Of a DNA stretch of 64,000 nucleotides, positions 43,801-54,132 are shown piece after piece. This stretch comes from Bathynomus jamesi (taxonomy: Eukaryota > Arthropoda > Malacostraca > Isopoda > Cirolanidae). The translations under genes were made by a program, and so were the position numbers. The first letter of the stretch is position 1, and every line of letters starts with the position of its first letter. Where the stretch lies: assembly GCA_023014485.1 (NCBI GenBank), contig JAJOZX010000942.1, forward strand, positions 424,501 through 488,500. The letters are read 5' to 3'. Under the pieces are notes generated by a model. The model worked only from the letters and a program-made list of their open reading frames with translations, ran no database searches and was not told the DNA's origin.

Positions 43801-46324
43801 AATGATCCTAACCGTAACAAAGACCGCGTAGTAGACAGCAGTCGTCGGCAAGAGAAACACAACGAAGGTGAAGCCCACTGCGGAGATGATCTTAATTAGG
43901 GGTCGCTGTCTTCGTTCGGAGCGAGCGTCCACACGTTCTTTTAAAGGGTTCCACTTTCGACCTCTGAAACCTCGCCACTGTGAACCCAGCAGAGACATCT
44001 GCACCATGTGTAATCTACAAAATGTAATCAATACGAGGAAGAATATTAAAGAGCTTTTCCCAATTCTTTTAAGATTTTGGTATGACGTTTGTCTCAGTAC
44101 GATTGTATTTATTTTCATTTAATTAATTGTCTTAGTTTCGCGCAATAAATTGTAGGAAATGCTCAAAAACTTTTCAATATTTTAAGGGTCAACCTCTAAT
44201 GCAAAGGTTAACTGGTATTTTCAATCTTTCGTCTACTCAACCAGTCAACTCTGGAACAACCTTCCTTAATCCATCTTTCCTCCTGTCTATGACCTCCAAT
44301 CTTTCAAACGCAGTGCCCAGGCATCTCGAAAACTAGAGATTTTGGTTTTCTCCTCCTCCTCCTATAGGGGGAGGGCGTTTATGCGGGCGTTCGCCCTTGG
44401 TCCCTCCTTCCTGCACAAACCAAAATAAACCAAATTGTGCTAAGACAACTACTAACCATGTTATTCTGATAATATTCAATCAACCAATTTGACTAACCTT
44501 GCAGCGTAAATATAAAAACAGTGAATGTGAAGTACAGCAAGGTTAAGAAAATCCACCAAAAGAGCTATCTGAATGGAAATACCCAGAAATCCTACAAACA
44601 CAAACAGGTGTGCCATAATAGCAAGTACAGGATTTGCTACCTCTGTAAAATGAAATATCCATTTGTAAATAAAGTATTTCAGTTGAATTTATACCTAGAT
44701 TTCATTATGAACTAGTAGACTCAAAACAGGAATGCTAACCATTATTTTCGTTTATTTTGATGTATCCTGATTTACTCATCTTCAGAGAAGAAAAAAAAAA
44801 AAAAAGCAGAAATATAGTAACAAATGCCTTTCTCTTATTATTGGTCTTCCCTATATGCAAATAAAGAATGTGTGCCCACAAATTTACCAAACTTAGTGAC
44901 ATACTGTATTTGAGAAAATTCGACTTGATTAATGAAACTTTACCTAAATACAGTGTCCACAAATAGACATGGTAAGAGAAAAATGATGCAAGAGATTCAG
45001 TAAGGGGCTGGTTTAGTTTGAGTCCAGCTGGAGCTCCTCTTAACCAGCCTAAGAGGTCTTGAACATTATAGGCAACAATCTGTAAAATTGTAAGTGAAAA
45101 AACACCTGAGCATCTGTAATGAGAGAGATTTTAAAAGACAAACTGATGTTCAGTGTAACTAAATTATAAAATAACAGTGGTCATAAAAATATAAATTCCA
45201 CATCTGTCATATATTATCTAAAATCCAGAAATACAGTACCTATTTGACCTTTATACCCTAACTTATAATTTGTATTGAAGTAGGCACTCATTATTCTTTG
45301 ATGTATGCAGTTCTTTGAATTTTTGTCAAATAGGTCTAATACACACAAAACTCAAGGTTAAATTAATAAAAATGGGGTTTTAAAGCAGCTCATTTCAAAC
45401 AGTTTGTATACTAAATTTTAAAAAAAACTTAAATTTATTTTTTTGCTTTTAACAAATCAATTACAGAAATTCAGAAACTTCAAAATTTTAAAAAATTAAC
45501 AAAAAGTTATAATTCATTTTGTTTAGTGGGCAGAATCCACTCACTGGACCACCAAAATGAAAAGCATTGTTCTAGGGTAATTTTAACTATTAATCTGAAT
45601 CCCATCTATTAATATGAAACTAGTTGCTTCAATTTATATACTTGCCTTTGTAGAGGATTGAAACCATAAATGAAGCTCTGATGCTGAAGTCCAATTATAG
45701 ATTAAATAAAAGCTAAGAAATCCCAGAAAAATATCAAAAAACAAAACTCCAATGATTCGCTTTGCAATGAGATCACCTTCGTTACTAAAACACTTTCCAA
45801 ACTTTTCTATTTGCTTAAAACGATGCATTAATTGATGCATTGTGTAACTTTTGGCATCAAATCTTTTCATCAAAATTCATTAACATTCTTTATATACAAA
45901 TTTACAATATAACTCATCGAGATGTATAGATGAACTATTACATTTATTAAATTACTTCTTGAATACTTTTGAAAAAAAAAAATTCTATTTTCTTTTTCCA
46001 TCTTTACTCTTTTTATAAAATAGTCCATGCTTTTGGAAGAATAATTACTGTTAGAGTTGGATTTACAGAGCAAATAGGAATGTTTAATTTCTGTTGAATT
46101 ATAAAATACCAAATTTACATTTCCAATATTGACTAATTTTCCATCTATAACAATACTTGATATAAAAAAAGAAGGCTTTGTTTCAACAACTATCCAGGGA
46201 GACTTTCTTTGAGCTCTTGTGATACATCTATTTGATATTTCTCCTATTGAATCAACGGGAGCTTTTTCTTCAATTTTGTCATCAATGACAATCATAACTG
46301 GCTCTTGTTCCGATTCATAATCAC
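40645..46324 (-). CDS. PIGQ: PIGQ/GPI1, GPI-GlcNAc transferase subunit Q (5 exons found)
   Basis: PIGQ (yeast Gpi1) is a membrane subunit of the ER complex that transfers GlcNAc to phosphatidylinositol, the first step of GPI-anchor synthesis. It stabilises the complex rather than carrying the active site (established). Five minus-strand exons show family landmarks in order: NVNLVFYNSTEI, a transmembrane segment GVLFFDIFLGFLSFYLIYN, GWLRGAPAGLKLN, FFSYHVYLW, LHIHCFYIYAAR, FRGRKWNPLKERVD, VVFLLPTTAVYY, and a C-terminal domain ending in a stop. Splice phases fit across P1-P4. The exon(s) between VVFLLPTTAVYY and the last exon were not found, nor the N-terminal exon(s). P1 has one frame break. 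Confidence 0.93.
40900..41085 (+). repeat. 5S-SINE copy beside PIGQ last exon
   Basis: GTCGTGACCACAACGCACCA, GATTAGCGAAGTTAATCGAC, ATGATGTAGCGACCCGCGG, CGTAAAGCTATAG and AAGAGGTTAAACAACCC follow family order. Part of the 5S head is deleted. Confidence 0.8.
41090..41920. other. PIGQ intron or spacer, unassigned
   Basis: The missing PIGQ exon was looked for here and not recognised. No transposon ends seen. Confidence 0.4.
42118..42458 (-). repeat. Dimeric tRNA-SINE, minus strand
   Basis: It begins ACCTTGGTTTTGCTTCCGCC (reverse tail) and contains GCGTCTTAACCACTAGGCCA (reverse A box of unit 2). It ends ACCGGGAATCGAACCCGAGG...ACTACACCACCGAGGCGC (reverse unit 1). Unit 1's tRNA-like core is the best preserved of the three copies. 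Confidence 0.9.
42838..43183. mobile_element. Foldback MITE, GGGTGGCGCAAAAGTCG ends
   Basis: The ends CAGGGTGGCGCAAAAGTCG and CGACTTTTGCGCCACCCT lie in TA repeats. The arms of about 160 bp pair throughout and meet near ATTTAAATTCTATACCG. The ends are mariner/Tc1-type. Confidence 0.92.
43590..43692 (+). repeat. 5S-SINE 3' fragment
   Basis: ACGTGGACCCACGTAAAACT, TCTCTTCGTCACATGATCGC and AAAATGAAACGTCACAAAAC keep the family 3' body and tail. No 5S head. Confidence 0.6.
43813..44014 (-). CDS. PIGQ: PIGQ exon P4 (FLLPTTAVYY)
   Basis: Acceptor ATTTTGTAG and donor ACG|GTTAGG. It reads LHMVQMSLLGSQWRGFRGRK then WNPLKERVDARSERRQ and FTFVVFLLPTTAVYYAVF. RGxKWN-x-L-x-x-RVD and FLLPTTAxYY are conserved in PIGQ. 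Unlike P1-P3 this exon is rich in CpG. Confidence 0.97.
44200..44425 (+). mobile_element. LINE C-terminal tail fragment in PIGQ intron
   Basis: LTGNFQSFVYSTSQLWNNLP-like residues, then PPVYDLQSFKRSAQASRKLE, give the WNxLP...SFKxxx end of non-LTR ORF2 proteins. A C/T-rich tail containing GGGCGTTCGCCCTTGGTCC follows. Confidence 0.6.
44498..44642 (-). CDS. PIGQ: PIGQ exon P3 (LHIHCFYIYAAR)
   Basis: Acceptor ATTTTACAG and donor CAAG|GTTAGT. It reads EVANPVLAIMAHLFVFVGFL then GISIQIALLVDFLNLA and VLHIHCFYIYAA. It is hydrophobic, with two membrane spans, matching the family around FHIYCFYVYGAR. Confidence 0.95.
44944..45079 (-). CDS. PIGQ: PIGQ exon P2 (GAPAGLKLN)
   Basis: Acceptor CAATTTTACAG and donor TTTAG|GTAAAG. 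It reads IVAYNVQDLLGWLRGAPAGL then KLNQPLTESLASFF and SYHVYLWTLYL. The LLxWLxGAPAGLK-x-N stretch is the most diagnostic PIGQ motif. Confidence 0.97.
45646..46324 (-). CDS. PIGQ: PIGQ exon P1, one frame break, GC donor
   Basis: Acceptor TATTATTACAG. The first frame runs from DYESEQEPVMIVIDD to IVNLYIKNVNEF. The second frame gives MKRFDAKSYTMHQLMHRF, then GVLFFDIFLGFLSFYLIYN to FQSSTK. The change falls at GAATTTTGATG near 45880, where one more T would keep a single frame, and with it the exit phase agrees with P2. The donor is AAAG|GCAAGT, a GC-AG intron. Confidence 0.88.
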
Positions 46325-47460
46325 CTGTAATAATAGTAAAATCTGAATATTTAAAGTGAAATCCGAACTGGATTCAGTAGGTCTAATTTGGGGTTGAAGT
46401 TTAAGAGCAATATCCCAACACAGATTTAGATGCATTATATTTAATCAAATTTACCTAAACTATATGCTGTAACTAGTAAAGTTTAAATTCCTATAATTTT
46501 AGGTTTTGGTTTACCACACTGCTTTTATTCAAAATTACTTGTATTAACAATAATTTGTTAGACTACTTAGGCCTAAATGCTCTTAATTCTACTACAAGCC
46601 ACTTGTATAGCTCAGTAGATAGAATCTAGGATGGTACATGTAAAAATATTTTTCTTGGATTATAAATTTCCAGACTCTATTGTGGGTAAAGAACTGTAAA
46701 GAATTTTCACATCAATTAATAGAAGTACACACCTTATAAAGTTATGAAAGGAATTTGTACTAATTCATATGAATACAGCTGTCAATTTACATTGCTGCAT
46801 CTTCTCTCCCACATTGAGTATAGCTGTGGTGTGTAAGCACAGCATAAGCCTGATATTTATATCTAATGGGCCTATGAAAATATTAGTAAACTTAGTTGTT
46901 GCACTTCTGGGGGACACTTACAGAGTAAATTTAGTTAACCAATTTACTTACCAGTTAAATATTTACCACTAAGAAAACCTGATTCCATACTCTTTATTGT
47001 CTCAGGAACAAATACATTAATTGAACACATTTTCATAAATGGCTTACTAAGAGGAAACTAATGCCATATCTCCAATAAAATATTTAAAGAAACCTGAAAA
47101 TATAAATTTTATAAACATAAATAAAAGTACTTTAGAAAACCACTAAAGAACTTTTCATATCACATAAAATTGGGAAAATTAAAATAAAATAAAAATGCAA
47201 TATAAAAATTTTCAAAATACAATACCCAACACTAAGAACAGTGATACAGTAATACAGTTAGTGATGCAACATGTTTTTTAGATTTTTTTTTTTTTGCAAA
47301 ACAATACATCAACCTCATTTTTGGGGTTTCTGGTTTTTCTCAATTGTTTGTCAAAAGTAAATTTTATTTAAAATACATGTACTGTAAAAGTGATTAAATG
47401 TAAAAATCTTAGGATCTTAGGATAGTATTAACTCTTACTGTTGGATATACAGGCTGTTTT
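46325..47460. other. CpG-poor spacer upstream of PIGQ P1
   Basis: Probably intron. No N-terminal PIGQ exon recognised. ORF 46769-46972 (+) shows no motif. Confidence 0.4.
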
Positions 47461-47464
47461 ATGA

Positions 47465-49275
47465 TATATATAATGGTGCAAAATTAATTAGTAATTTTTC
47501 TTGTTATGTTAATCAACATGTATACAATATGTTCACATTCAAACTGTCCAAGTTTGGAACATTTTCACAAAATGACCATCATTTGTCACTATAATATGTA
47601 TTCAATGCTCAAACTCCATTAAATCATTAAAAAGATACTCTTCTGGAATGGATCCAATGACCTCCGTTTCTGTGACAGAATTTTGCCAGATTACTGGGTT
47701 TGTCACAATACATAAGTTCAACATACCCCCAATAGAGAAAAATCCAAATAGGTTAAGTAAGGATTGGTTGCCTCCAGAAAGTTTAACATACCCCCAATAG
47801 AGAAAAATCCAAATAGGTTAAGTAAGGATTGGTTGCCTCAAGAAAGTTGCAACATCAACAGAATAGTGGGAAGTTGCCCCATCTTGACTTCATGTCAAGT
47901 CCAATAGTCCTTAGTTGGGGAAGAAAAATTGTATGTAATGTGTTAAATATAGTTTGCTCTGGTAATGGTACAATTGTCAAAGAAAAATTAACCAATTATG
48001 CAGTTACATGACTAGTGTTGCAACCCAAAAAAAACAAGGAGGTTTTTTTATAAAAAAAAAAAACCAACCAAAAAAAAACGTTTTTTGTTTTTTTTTTATA
48101 TTAGCTAATTCTGTTGTGTATATATACTAGTGTAGTGTAGTGTCTGGAAGGCAGCTGCACAGGCGAATCCAACAAGCTGGTGGAATGGAATTTGTGGTTC
48201 GACCCAGCTCTCCAAGGTTGCAGCAAATATTCTCAACCTGCCCCAACTAGTGCAGCTGTGGAACGCTCTTTCAGTCACCACTCATGGATCCACTCAGTCA
48301 AACGGAACCGACTGACAACTGATAGAGCATCTAAGCTAGTTTTCATCGCTCATAACCATGCTTTGGGTGATCACAATGAACCACAAGACCATGAATCTGA
48401 AGCAGGTGCTCAGCAGAAGCAAAACATGTCCCAGACAACTCTCCAAGCACAAGAACGGCCATCATCAAGCAGAGAGTATGATCATGAAGGGAATGAAATG
48501 TTCTATTCAGAGTCTGAAGCAGAGTCTGAAAACTCAAGGTATGATGAATGACTCTCTATGACTCCTCAAATGATGAATGATGATGAAAAAAATGTTGAAA
48601 GTGTATTTTTTTTAGTTAATTAATATAAATTTACAATGGATTTTATAATTGGGCTTGTGTCTGGAGTCTTTTTAGGGGCAGTGTCAACCTTTATTAAAAG
48701 GAAAAATAATGAAAAATGGATTTAAACCTTTTTTGTTTTCGTTACTCCTTGAAATCAATGTTACAATGAGAATAACATACGTGTACTTTTGTTTCAAAAT
48801 AAAGAAGGGATAATATCTATATACCAATTTTATAAAAAAAAACAAAAAAACAATAAAAAACAAAAAAACACGATTTAAAAAAACCAGTTTTTTTTGCAAC
48901 ACTATTAACATGACACAGCACACCAAATGTTAATTTATGGTGAATTTCATTCATGTTGATGTGTTTCAGCACTAGATAGGTCACCTCAATCACCTGACTT
49001 AATCTCTCTAAACTTTTATCTATGGGGTTATGTTCAGACACTTGTGTATCATAACCAACCCAGATATCTCAGAACTCTGATCCATTCTAGAAAGAGTATC
49101 CTGCTTATGCTTTAATGAAGTTTGGCTGCCAAATACACACTCCAGTGATAAATGATGGCTATCATGTGGAAGTGTTTTAAATTTGAAGAGTCTGAAAATA
49201 CAAACAACCATATACATTGTATAGATATTAATAAGAAAAATATTGCTATTTTTAAAGCACTGTTTCTTGGGCACT
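47465..49275 (+). mobile_element. Old mariner split by a hAT
   Basis: Diverged inverted ends: AATTTTTCTTGTTATGTTAATCA near 47495 and its inverse TATTAATAAGAAAAATATTG near 49230. Transposase remnant on the plus strand at 48980-49090: RSPQSPDLISLNFYLWGYVQ, matching the mariner [13 protein letters not shown] motif. A 65-bp unit (AACATACCCCCAATAGAGAA) is duplicated at 47720 and 47785. Confidence 0.75.
48012..48905 (+). mobile_element. Internally deleted hAT element with transposase C-terminus
   Basis: The ends are TAGTGTTGCAAC and its inverse, flanked by TTACATGA (48004-48011) and TAACATGA (48906-48913), 7 of 8 matching. The interior reads WWNGICGSTQLSKVAANILN then, one base out of frame, TSAAVERSFSHHSWIHSVKR and NRLTTDRASKLVFIAHN. 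This is the hAT dimerisation domain. An acidic tail follows. The catalytic part is missing. It sits inside the older mariner. Confidence 0.92.
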
Positions 49276-49557
49276 CGGTACTTCAATTATAATTATCTGT
49301 ACTACTAAAACAAACTGGTACTTTGTTAATAGTAAAATGTTAAGTACAGCAATTATTGTTGCACAGTGTATGTACAGTACAATGTAAAATTAATTTCCCT
49401 ACAGACACTTATTTATTGTATGTCAGGTCAGTAAGTACTTCAATATAGCCTATCAAGGTATGCTTGAGATTTTGAACATAGCATGCTTCCTGTCCATGAT
49501 TACTACTAATTATTAAAAAGAGGAATTGAAAATACTGTATTAGATATCTTCATAGGT

Positions 49558-49993
49558 AGTCTCTCTCAACCTGGGGGTCATGGGAGATGCTCAACAAAGA
49601 AATCAGCCTATATGGAAAATTGGAGTTTATTTTTCATTGCTCTGTATCAACTGCAACCAATGATGAGAATCCCATTTTGCACAAGTATGAGGTTGAAAAG
49701 AGAATTAAAAACTTTCAATTTTTCGGACACCAGTTCAGGATACTCGCTTTTCTGTGCTATCCAAAATGCATACTAGTTTTCTGGCAGAAGAATTCTACCA
49801 CCATTTCATTGAATGAATTAAATATTCACTTCTTAGCAACTTTCTACTGTCACATGGGAAACAGTTCAGAAACTATTTTTGCAGGTCAAGTATGCTGCAT
49901 CATTACTATTTTGGGAAATGGAGTCATGAATTTTTCGTATGTGTCTAAAGGGGGTCAAAAAAAAAAAAAAAAAAAGGTTAAGAAACACTGCTT
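49558..49993. mobile_element. Possible small hAT-like element
   Basis: AGTCTCTCTCAACCTGGGGG on the left and GGTTAAGAAACACTGC on the right resemble inverted CAGTGTTTCTTAACC ends. A clear 8-bp duplication is not visible. The internal plus-strand ORF has no known motif. Confidence 0.45.
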
Positions 49994-50544
49994 TTTGGGC
50001 CTATGCCAAACATTAATATAAAATCTTTCATAATTTATACATGCATGAAAGATTTCTTTTCATAATATTTAGCAATTATTTTATTGGCTATACTTATCTG
50101 TATTTTTATATTTTTGGTTTGAAATATAAAAGCTGAAAAAATTATTAAACCTATGATGTAGCTTGTATGTCTAGGTCTAATTAAGGTTACGATTCAGATT
50201 CAGTAGAACACATCCACCAAACTCTATATATTGATATTTATACAGCGAGATAGAGAAAAAAAAAAAAAATTCTATACTAATTTTGGTGGAAATTCCTATT
50301 TATCAGCCCTATTTATCAGTCAAACCTGCCACCACCCACCTCCCACCATCTTGTCACATGACGTGTGTAGTCATGTTATTATCATTAGCCAATCAGCAGC
50401 TGCCCCATTGTCATGTAATACCCTCACACATGTCCAGCAGCTGAAATTTTAATTCAACAGTCACTTTAGAATGGCTGTCTGTTGCTGTGAATGTTAACCT
50501 CAGTGATGTTCCATGCGTTGGTCTCTCTTCACATGAAGGTCAAA

Positions 50545-51325
50545 CTGGTGGCTCTGCCTCTAGGCCTGGCTTGGTGGAGAGAGTTGCTTTCTTGTGTTCT
50601 CCACCATACATAGCCAGGTACACCCACCTCATCTGGTACCATCCTGAGCCAGGCATCTAGTCTTCTCTTGAAGACTTCAACTTTGACCCCTGTAACATTT
50701 TTGAGGTCCTTTGGAAGCTGGTTAAAAAGTCTTGGCCCCTGACAACCAAGCTATTTTCCTTCAGTGTTGAAGAGGTCCCTTGTCAGGCCTTTAATTTGGG
50801 AACACTGCACATCCTGCCTTTCCTATTTTCCAGTATTGTTTGAATGGTAAGTGGGTTTAGTTTGAGGTTTGGTATCAGTTTTTTTTATCATTTTCCATAT
50901 GTAAATTATGGTGCACCTCTCTCTTCTTTCCAGAGAGTACAGATTTAGTTTATGTAGTCTTTTCCAGTAGTTGAGCTCTTTGCAGCCATCAGTCTTTGTT
51001 GTGAAATGTCTCTGAGTTTCTTCTAGTCTATTAGTTTCTTCCTTTTTATATGGGGATGTCAAGACTGAGCAGTATTCAAGTTTTGGTATAATCAGTGTTC
51101 TCAGCAGGGGAATCATTATTGTCCTGTCCCTTCTTTTGAACATTCTTAGTACCTGTCCCGCAACTCTTTTTGCTTTATTTATCACTATCTCATTTTGTGT
51201 TACAAATTTTGCGTCATCAGTCATCAATCATCATTACCCCTAGATTAATCACTTTCATGCTTCTCTGAATTTCCTGTCTATCTGGAGCATAATAATGCCA
51301 TCTGTTTAAGTTCCTCATTTCTATT
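50545..51325 (-). mobile_element. LINE family A, C-terminal fragment
   Basis: The minus strand reads AKRVAGQVLRMFKRRDRT, IMIPLLRTLIIPKLEYCSV, LEETQRHFTTKTDGCKELN, YWKRLHKLNLYSLERRER and IIYIWKMI, then untranslated sequence matching 720-1060. It is close to the 0.7-2.5 kb copy, but most CpG positions have become TG or CA. Confidence 0.92.
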
Positions 51326-51801
51326 ACTGACAAAAAACTAACTAATGAAAGGTTAGGTTACGTTAGCCATGAATATTACTGAAGAAATAGATTTTTCTGG
51401 TGTATTTCTTCAAAGCCCTACCCACTTATAGGAATCCAAATTGTTGGTAGTTGGGGGGGTATCTCCATAATGGTGCATTTGCACCAAATATGAAGGTCAA
51501 ATTCAATTGAAACAGCATGAAATACACCAGAAAAAACTATTTTCATCAATAGTTTGGGTGGATGTGTTCTACTGAATCTTTACCCTAATTAAAAGAAAGT
51601 CCACTTCATGTATTTAAAATACTGTAGCTACATTGTTTTATGGTTTTACAACATCTAAACAGTAATTTATTGAAACTATAGAGGTATTTATTTTCTAGGT
51701 AAATAGATTTTCTTCTGGATAAGGTGAAAAATCCCCAAAATACAAAAAGAAATGCAAAACATGGACTTGAAAACAAAATTCTTTTTTTTTTTTGCAACAC
51801 C

Positions 51802-51898
51802 AGATACAGTATCATATATTGGCTAGCAATTTTATTATTTAAAATGAAATACCAGATACAGTATCATATATTGGCTGGCAATTTTATTATTTACAAAG
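51802..51898. repeat. About 55-bp tandem duplication
   Basis: ACCAGATACAGTATCATATA TTGGCT-x-GCAATTTTATTA occurs twice with few differences. Confidence 0.85.
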
Positions 51899-51904
51899 AA
51901 AGTA

Positions 51905-52446
51905 CAGCCATCCTTCACTTAACGAAGGTTCGGTTAACGAATGCTCATTACAATAAAGGTTTTTATTTACTACTACTTTTGAATATTATGAAGAAAATTT
52001 TGTTATAATGAAGGTGAAGATTTTTTAAATCCACAGTGCGCTACATTGGCAGTTCCCACAACACAAGCAAGCTCTCTCCCCCACCCAACACATGGTCTCC
52101 CACCATCCCTGCAACACACTTTTGCAGCATCAGTGTTTGTTGTGTGTTCTCACATGTTGCATTCTTAACAAAAATGACATTCTACGAAGTGTTATTGTTA
52201 CTATTTCCTAACCCCAATATATAGCATGGCATCAAAATGTTGAAGCTCAACATCATTACCCAATCCAACTAAGTTAATTTCTGTGAACTTCACCCACTAT
52301 TTATATTAGGCTATCAAAAAGAGTGTGCTAGGAACCAAACTGAATTTTTCCCATATATAAACAATAGAAAATTAGGTCCTGCTTAACAAATTTTCACATA
52401 AAGGCTTTTTAGGAATGTAACCCCTTTGTTAAGCAAGGGATGGCTG
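51905..52446. mobile_element. Pogo/Tigger-like non-autonomous element
   Basis: It starts CAGCCATCCTTCACTTAACG and ends with the inverse (TTAAGCAAGGGATGGCTG). TA flanks both sides. The CTTAACGAA-type subterminal sequence is characteristic of pogo/Tigger ends. 542 bp with no transposase. Confidence 0.75.
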
Positions 52447-53455
52447 TAGTTCCATATAGGATTTAAAGTCCATTCCTAAAATGCAGCAAAATAATACAAT
52501 TCATTAGAACTATGTTTGCAGTGCAAATTTCAGCAACTAAAATACGGCAGCATTTCTACTTAATTCTAAAAAACTTAACGATTTTAATTATTTTTAAGTT
52601 TGGTACAATGTGCATCCCCAGCCTATGCCCCTAAAATTAAGAAATGCAGTAAAATCTTCTCAAATATTAAATAATATTAAGTATTTGTAGAGAACAGACA
52701 TGGGGTCAATTACTGAGTTTCTATTACTATTACTTTTGATTCCTTCTATTACTATTACTTTAATTTTCATCTATTACTATTACTTTTGTATGTGGGGTAT
52801 TTCACTCATTTGAAAAGGATCTTTATGTCTATTTAAATGCAATTAGAAGCAGTGTGTTAACAAACAAACAAATAAACACTTTATTTCAGACTCAACAGGT
52901 ACAGTACCATACAACATTATACAAGGGGTCCATAGAAGATTAAGAGATAGTTGTCTGGAGCACTGACTAAGTAGGCCAGTAAATCACTGTGTATAATGCA
53001 CACACAATTGCCTACACCAATGCTTTCAGATTTGAGATTTATAAAATATATCGGAGACCAGTCCACTAACCATGGCTTCTATTATCTTATTGACTGACTC
53101 ACCAAGCCTAGTGATAAATCTAAATACAAAATTGCGAATGACACTGGCACAGTTAGGCACCTTATTGACTACAAACAGCATACTGACACTAGAAGGACCA
53201 CCATTTACAAATCTTGGAGTCCTTAATAAACTCCTCTAAAAATATTATTATATGCAACATATAATTTCCCCAACTTACACATCCTGTAGTTCCATCACAA
53301 ATAAGCTGTATACATTGAAGTACAAAAAGTTTTGAACAAAATCAACTTTACATCTAATGTACACATATGAAATTTTCTAACCAAAGTATTTCCCTGAGCA
53401 TATAATTGTCTACATTGCCTTAGAATATCACAGTCATCTGAAAGACTATCTGTTA
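52447..53455. other. Unassigned, with CTATTACTATTACT repeats
   Basis: A run of CTATTACTATTACTTT blocks at 52719-52790 has related sequence, preceded by an inverted CAGACATG motif, at 55.6-55.7 kb. Together they may be the ends of one element that now contains the LINE fragment and the minisatellite. No gene recognised. Confidence 0.4.
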
Positions 53456-53459
53456 GTAT

Positions 53460-54062
53460 GTGGCCAAGATATGGTACTTAGTCTAGGTTACTTCTGACAG
53501 CACCATACCATTCAACTGAAATTCAGGAAATTTTATACTGTATACTTGTAGGCCTTGGTCCTCATAATCATATGACTTTTATTAGGATTATATTTTATGT
53601 CATTATCCTTCCCCTACCTTTCACACACCTTCAAAAGTGTGCTGAGCCCTTTTACAGATGGAGAAATGAGAACTAGATCATCTGCATACATCAGATGATT
53701 AACAATCATTGTACCAATATAGAGCAGCCTATTTTACAGGTGTTCAGCACAACAGATAGATTATTTTATCTATATAAATATTGAATAAGTAGGGGGATAG
53801 GATCCCTCCCTGCCTGACACCATTGGTCACAGAAAATGGCTCTGAATTAACCCCACCCCCATCTTACAATCATTGTCTGGTGAAAATACCAGAATATTAA
53901 TATATGGACCAAGTAACCAGGTACATTATGATTCACAAGTTTCATGAATAATTTGTCATGATTAACACAATCAAATGCTTTAGAGGCATCCAGGAAACAC
54001 AAAAATACATTAGCATCTAGAGTTTGGTATTTACCAACTGCATTACCAGCATCCTGATTCAC
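53460..54062 (-). mobile_element. LINE family B fragment
   Basis: The minus strand gives VFLCFLDASKAFDCVNHDKL, NVPGYLVHILIFWYFHQTM, then a frame change to a TNGVRQGG-like block and an [12 protein letters not shown] block. The upstream half of the reverse transcriptase is replaced by the minisatellite. Confidence 0.85.
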
Positions 54063-54132
54063 CAAGGCCCCTTGGGGAGGTACCCTGTGAGAGATGGTAT
54101 TGAGCTGGTGATGTAGCAGTGTCTGGATTCAA

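Noticed and set aside
48684..49041. Phe/Val-rich minus-strand ORFs with apparent membrane spans
   Set aside because: They are the reverse of poly-A/AAAC-rich hAT ends and mariner sequence.
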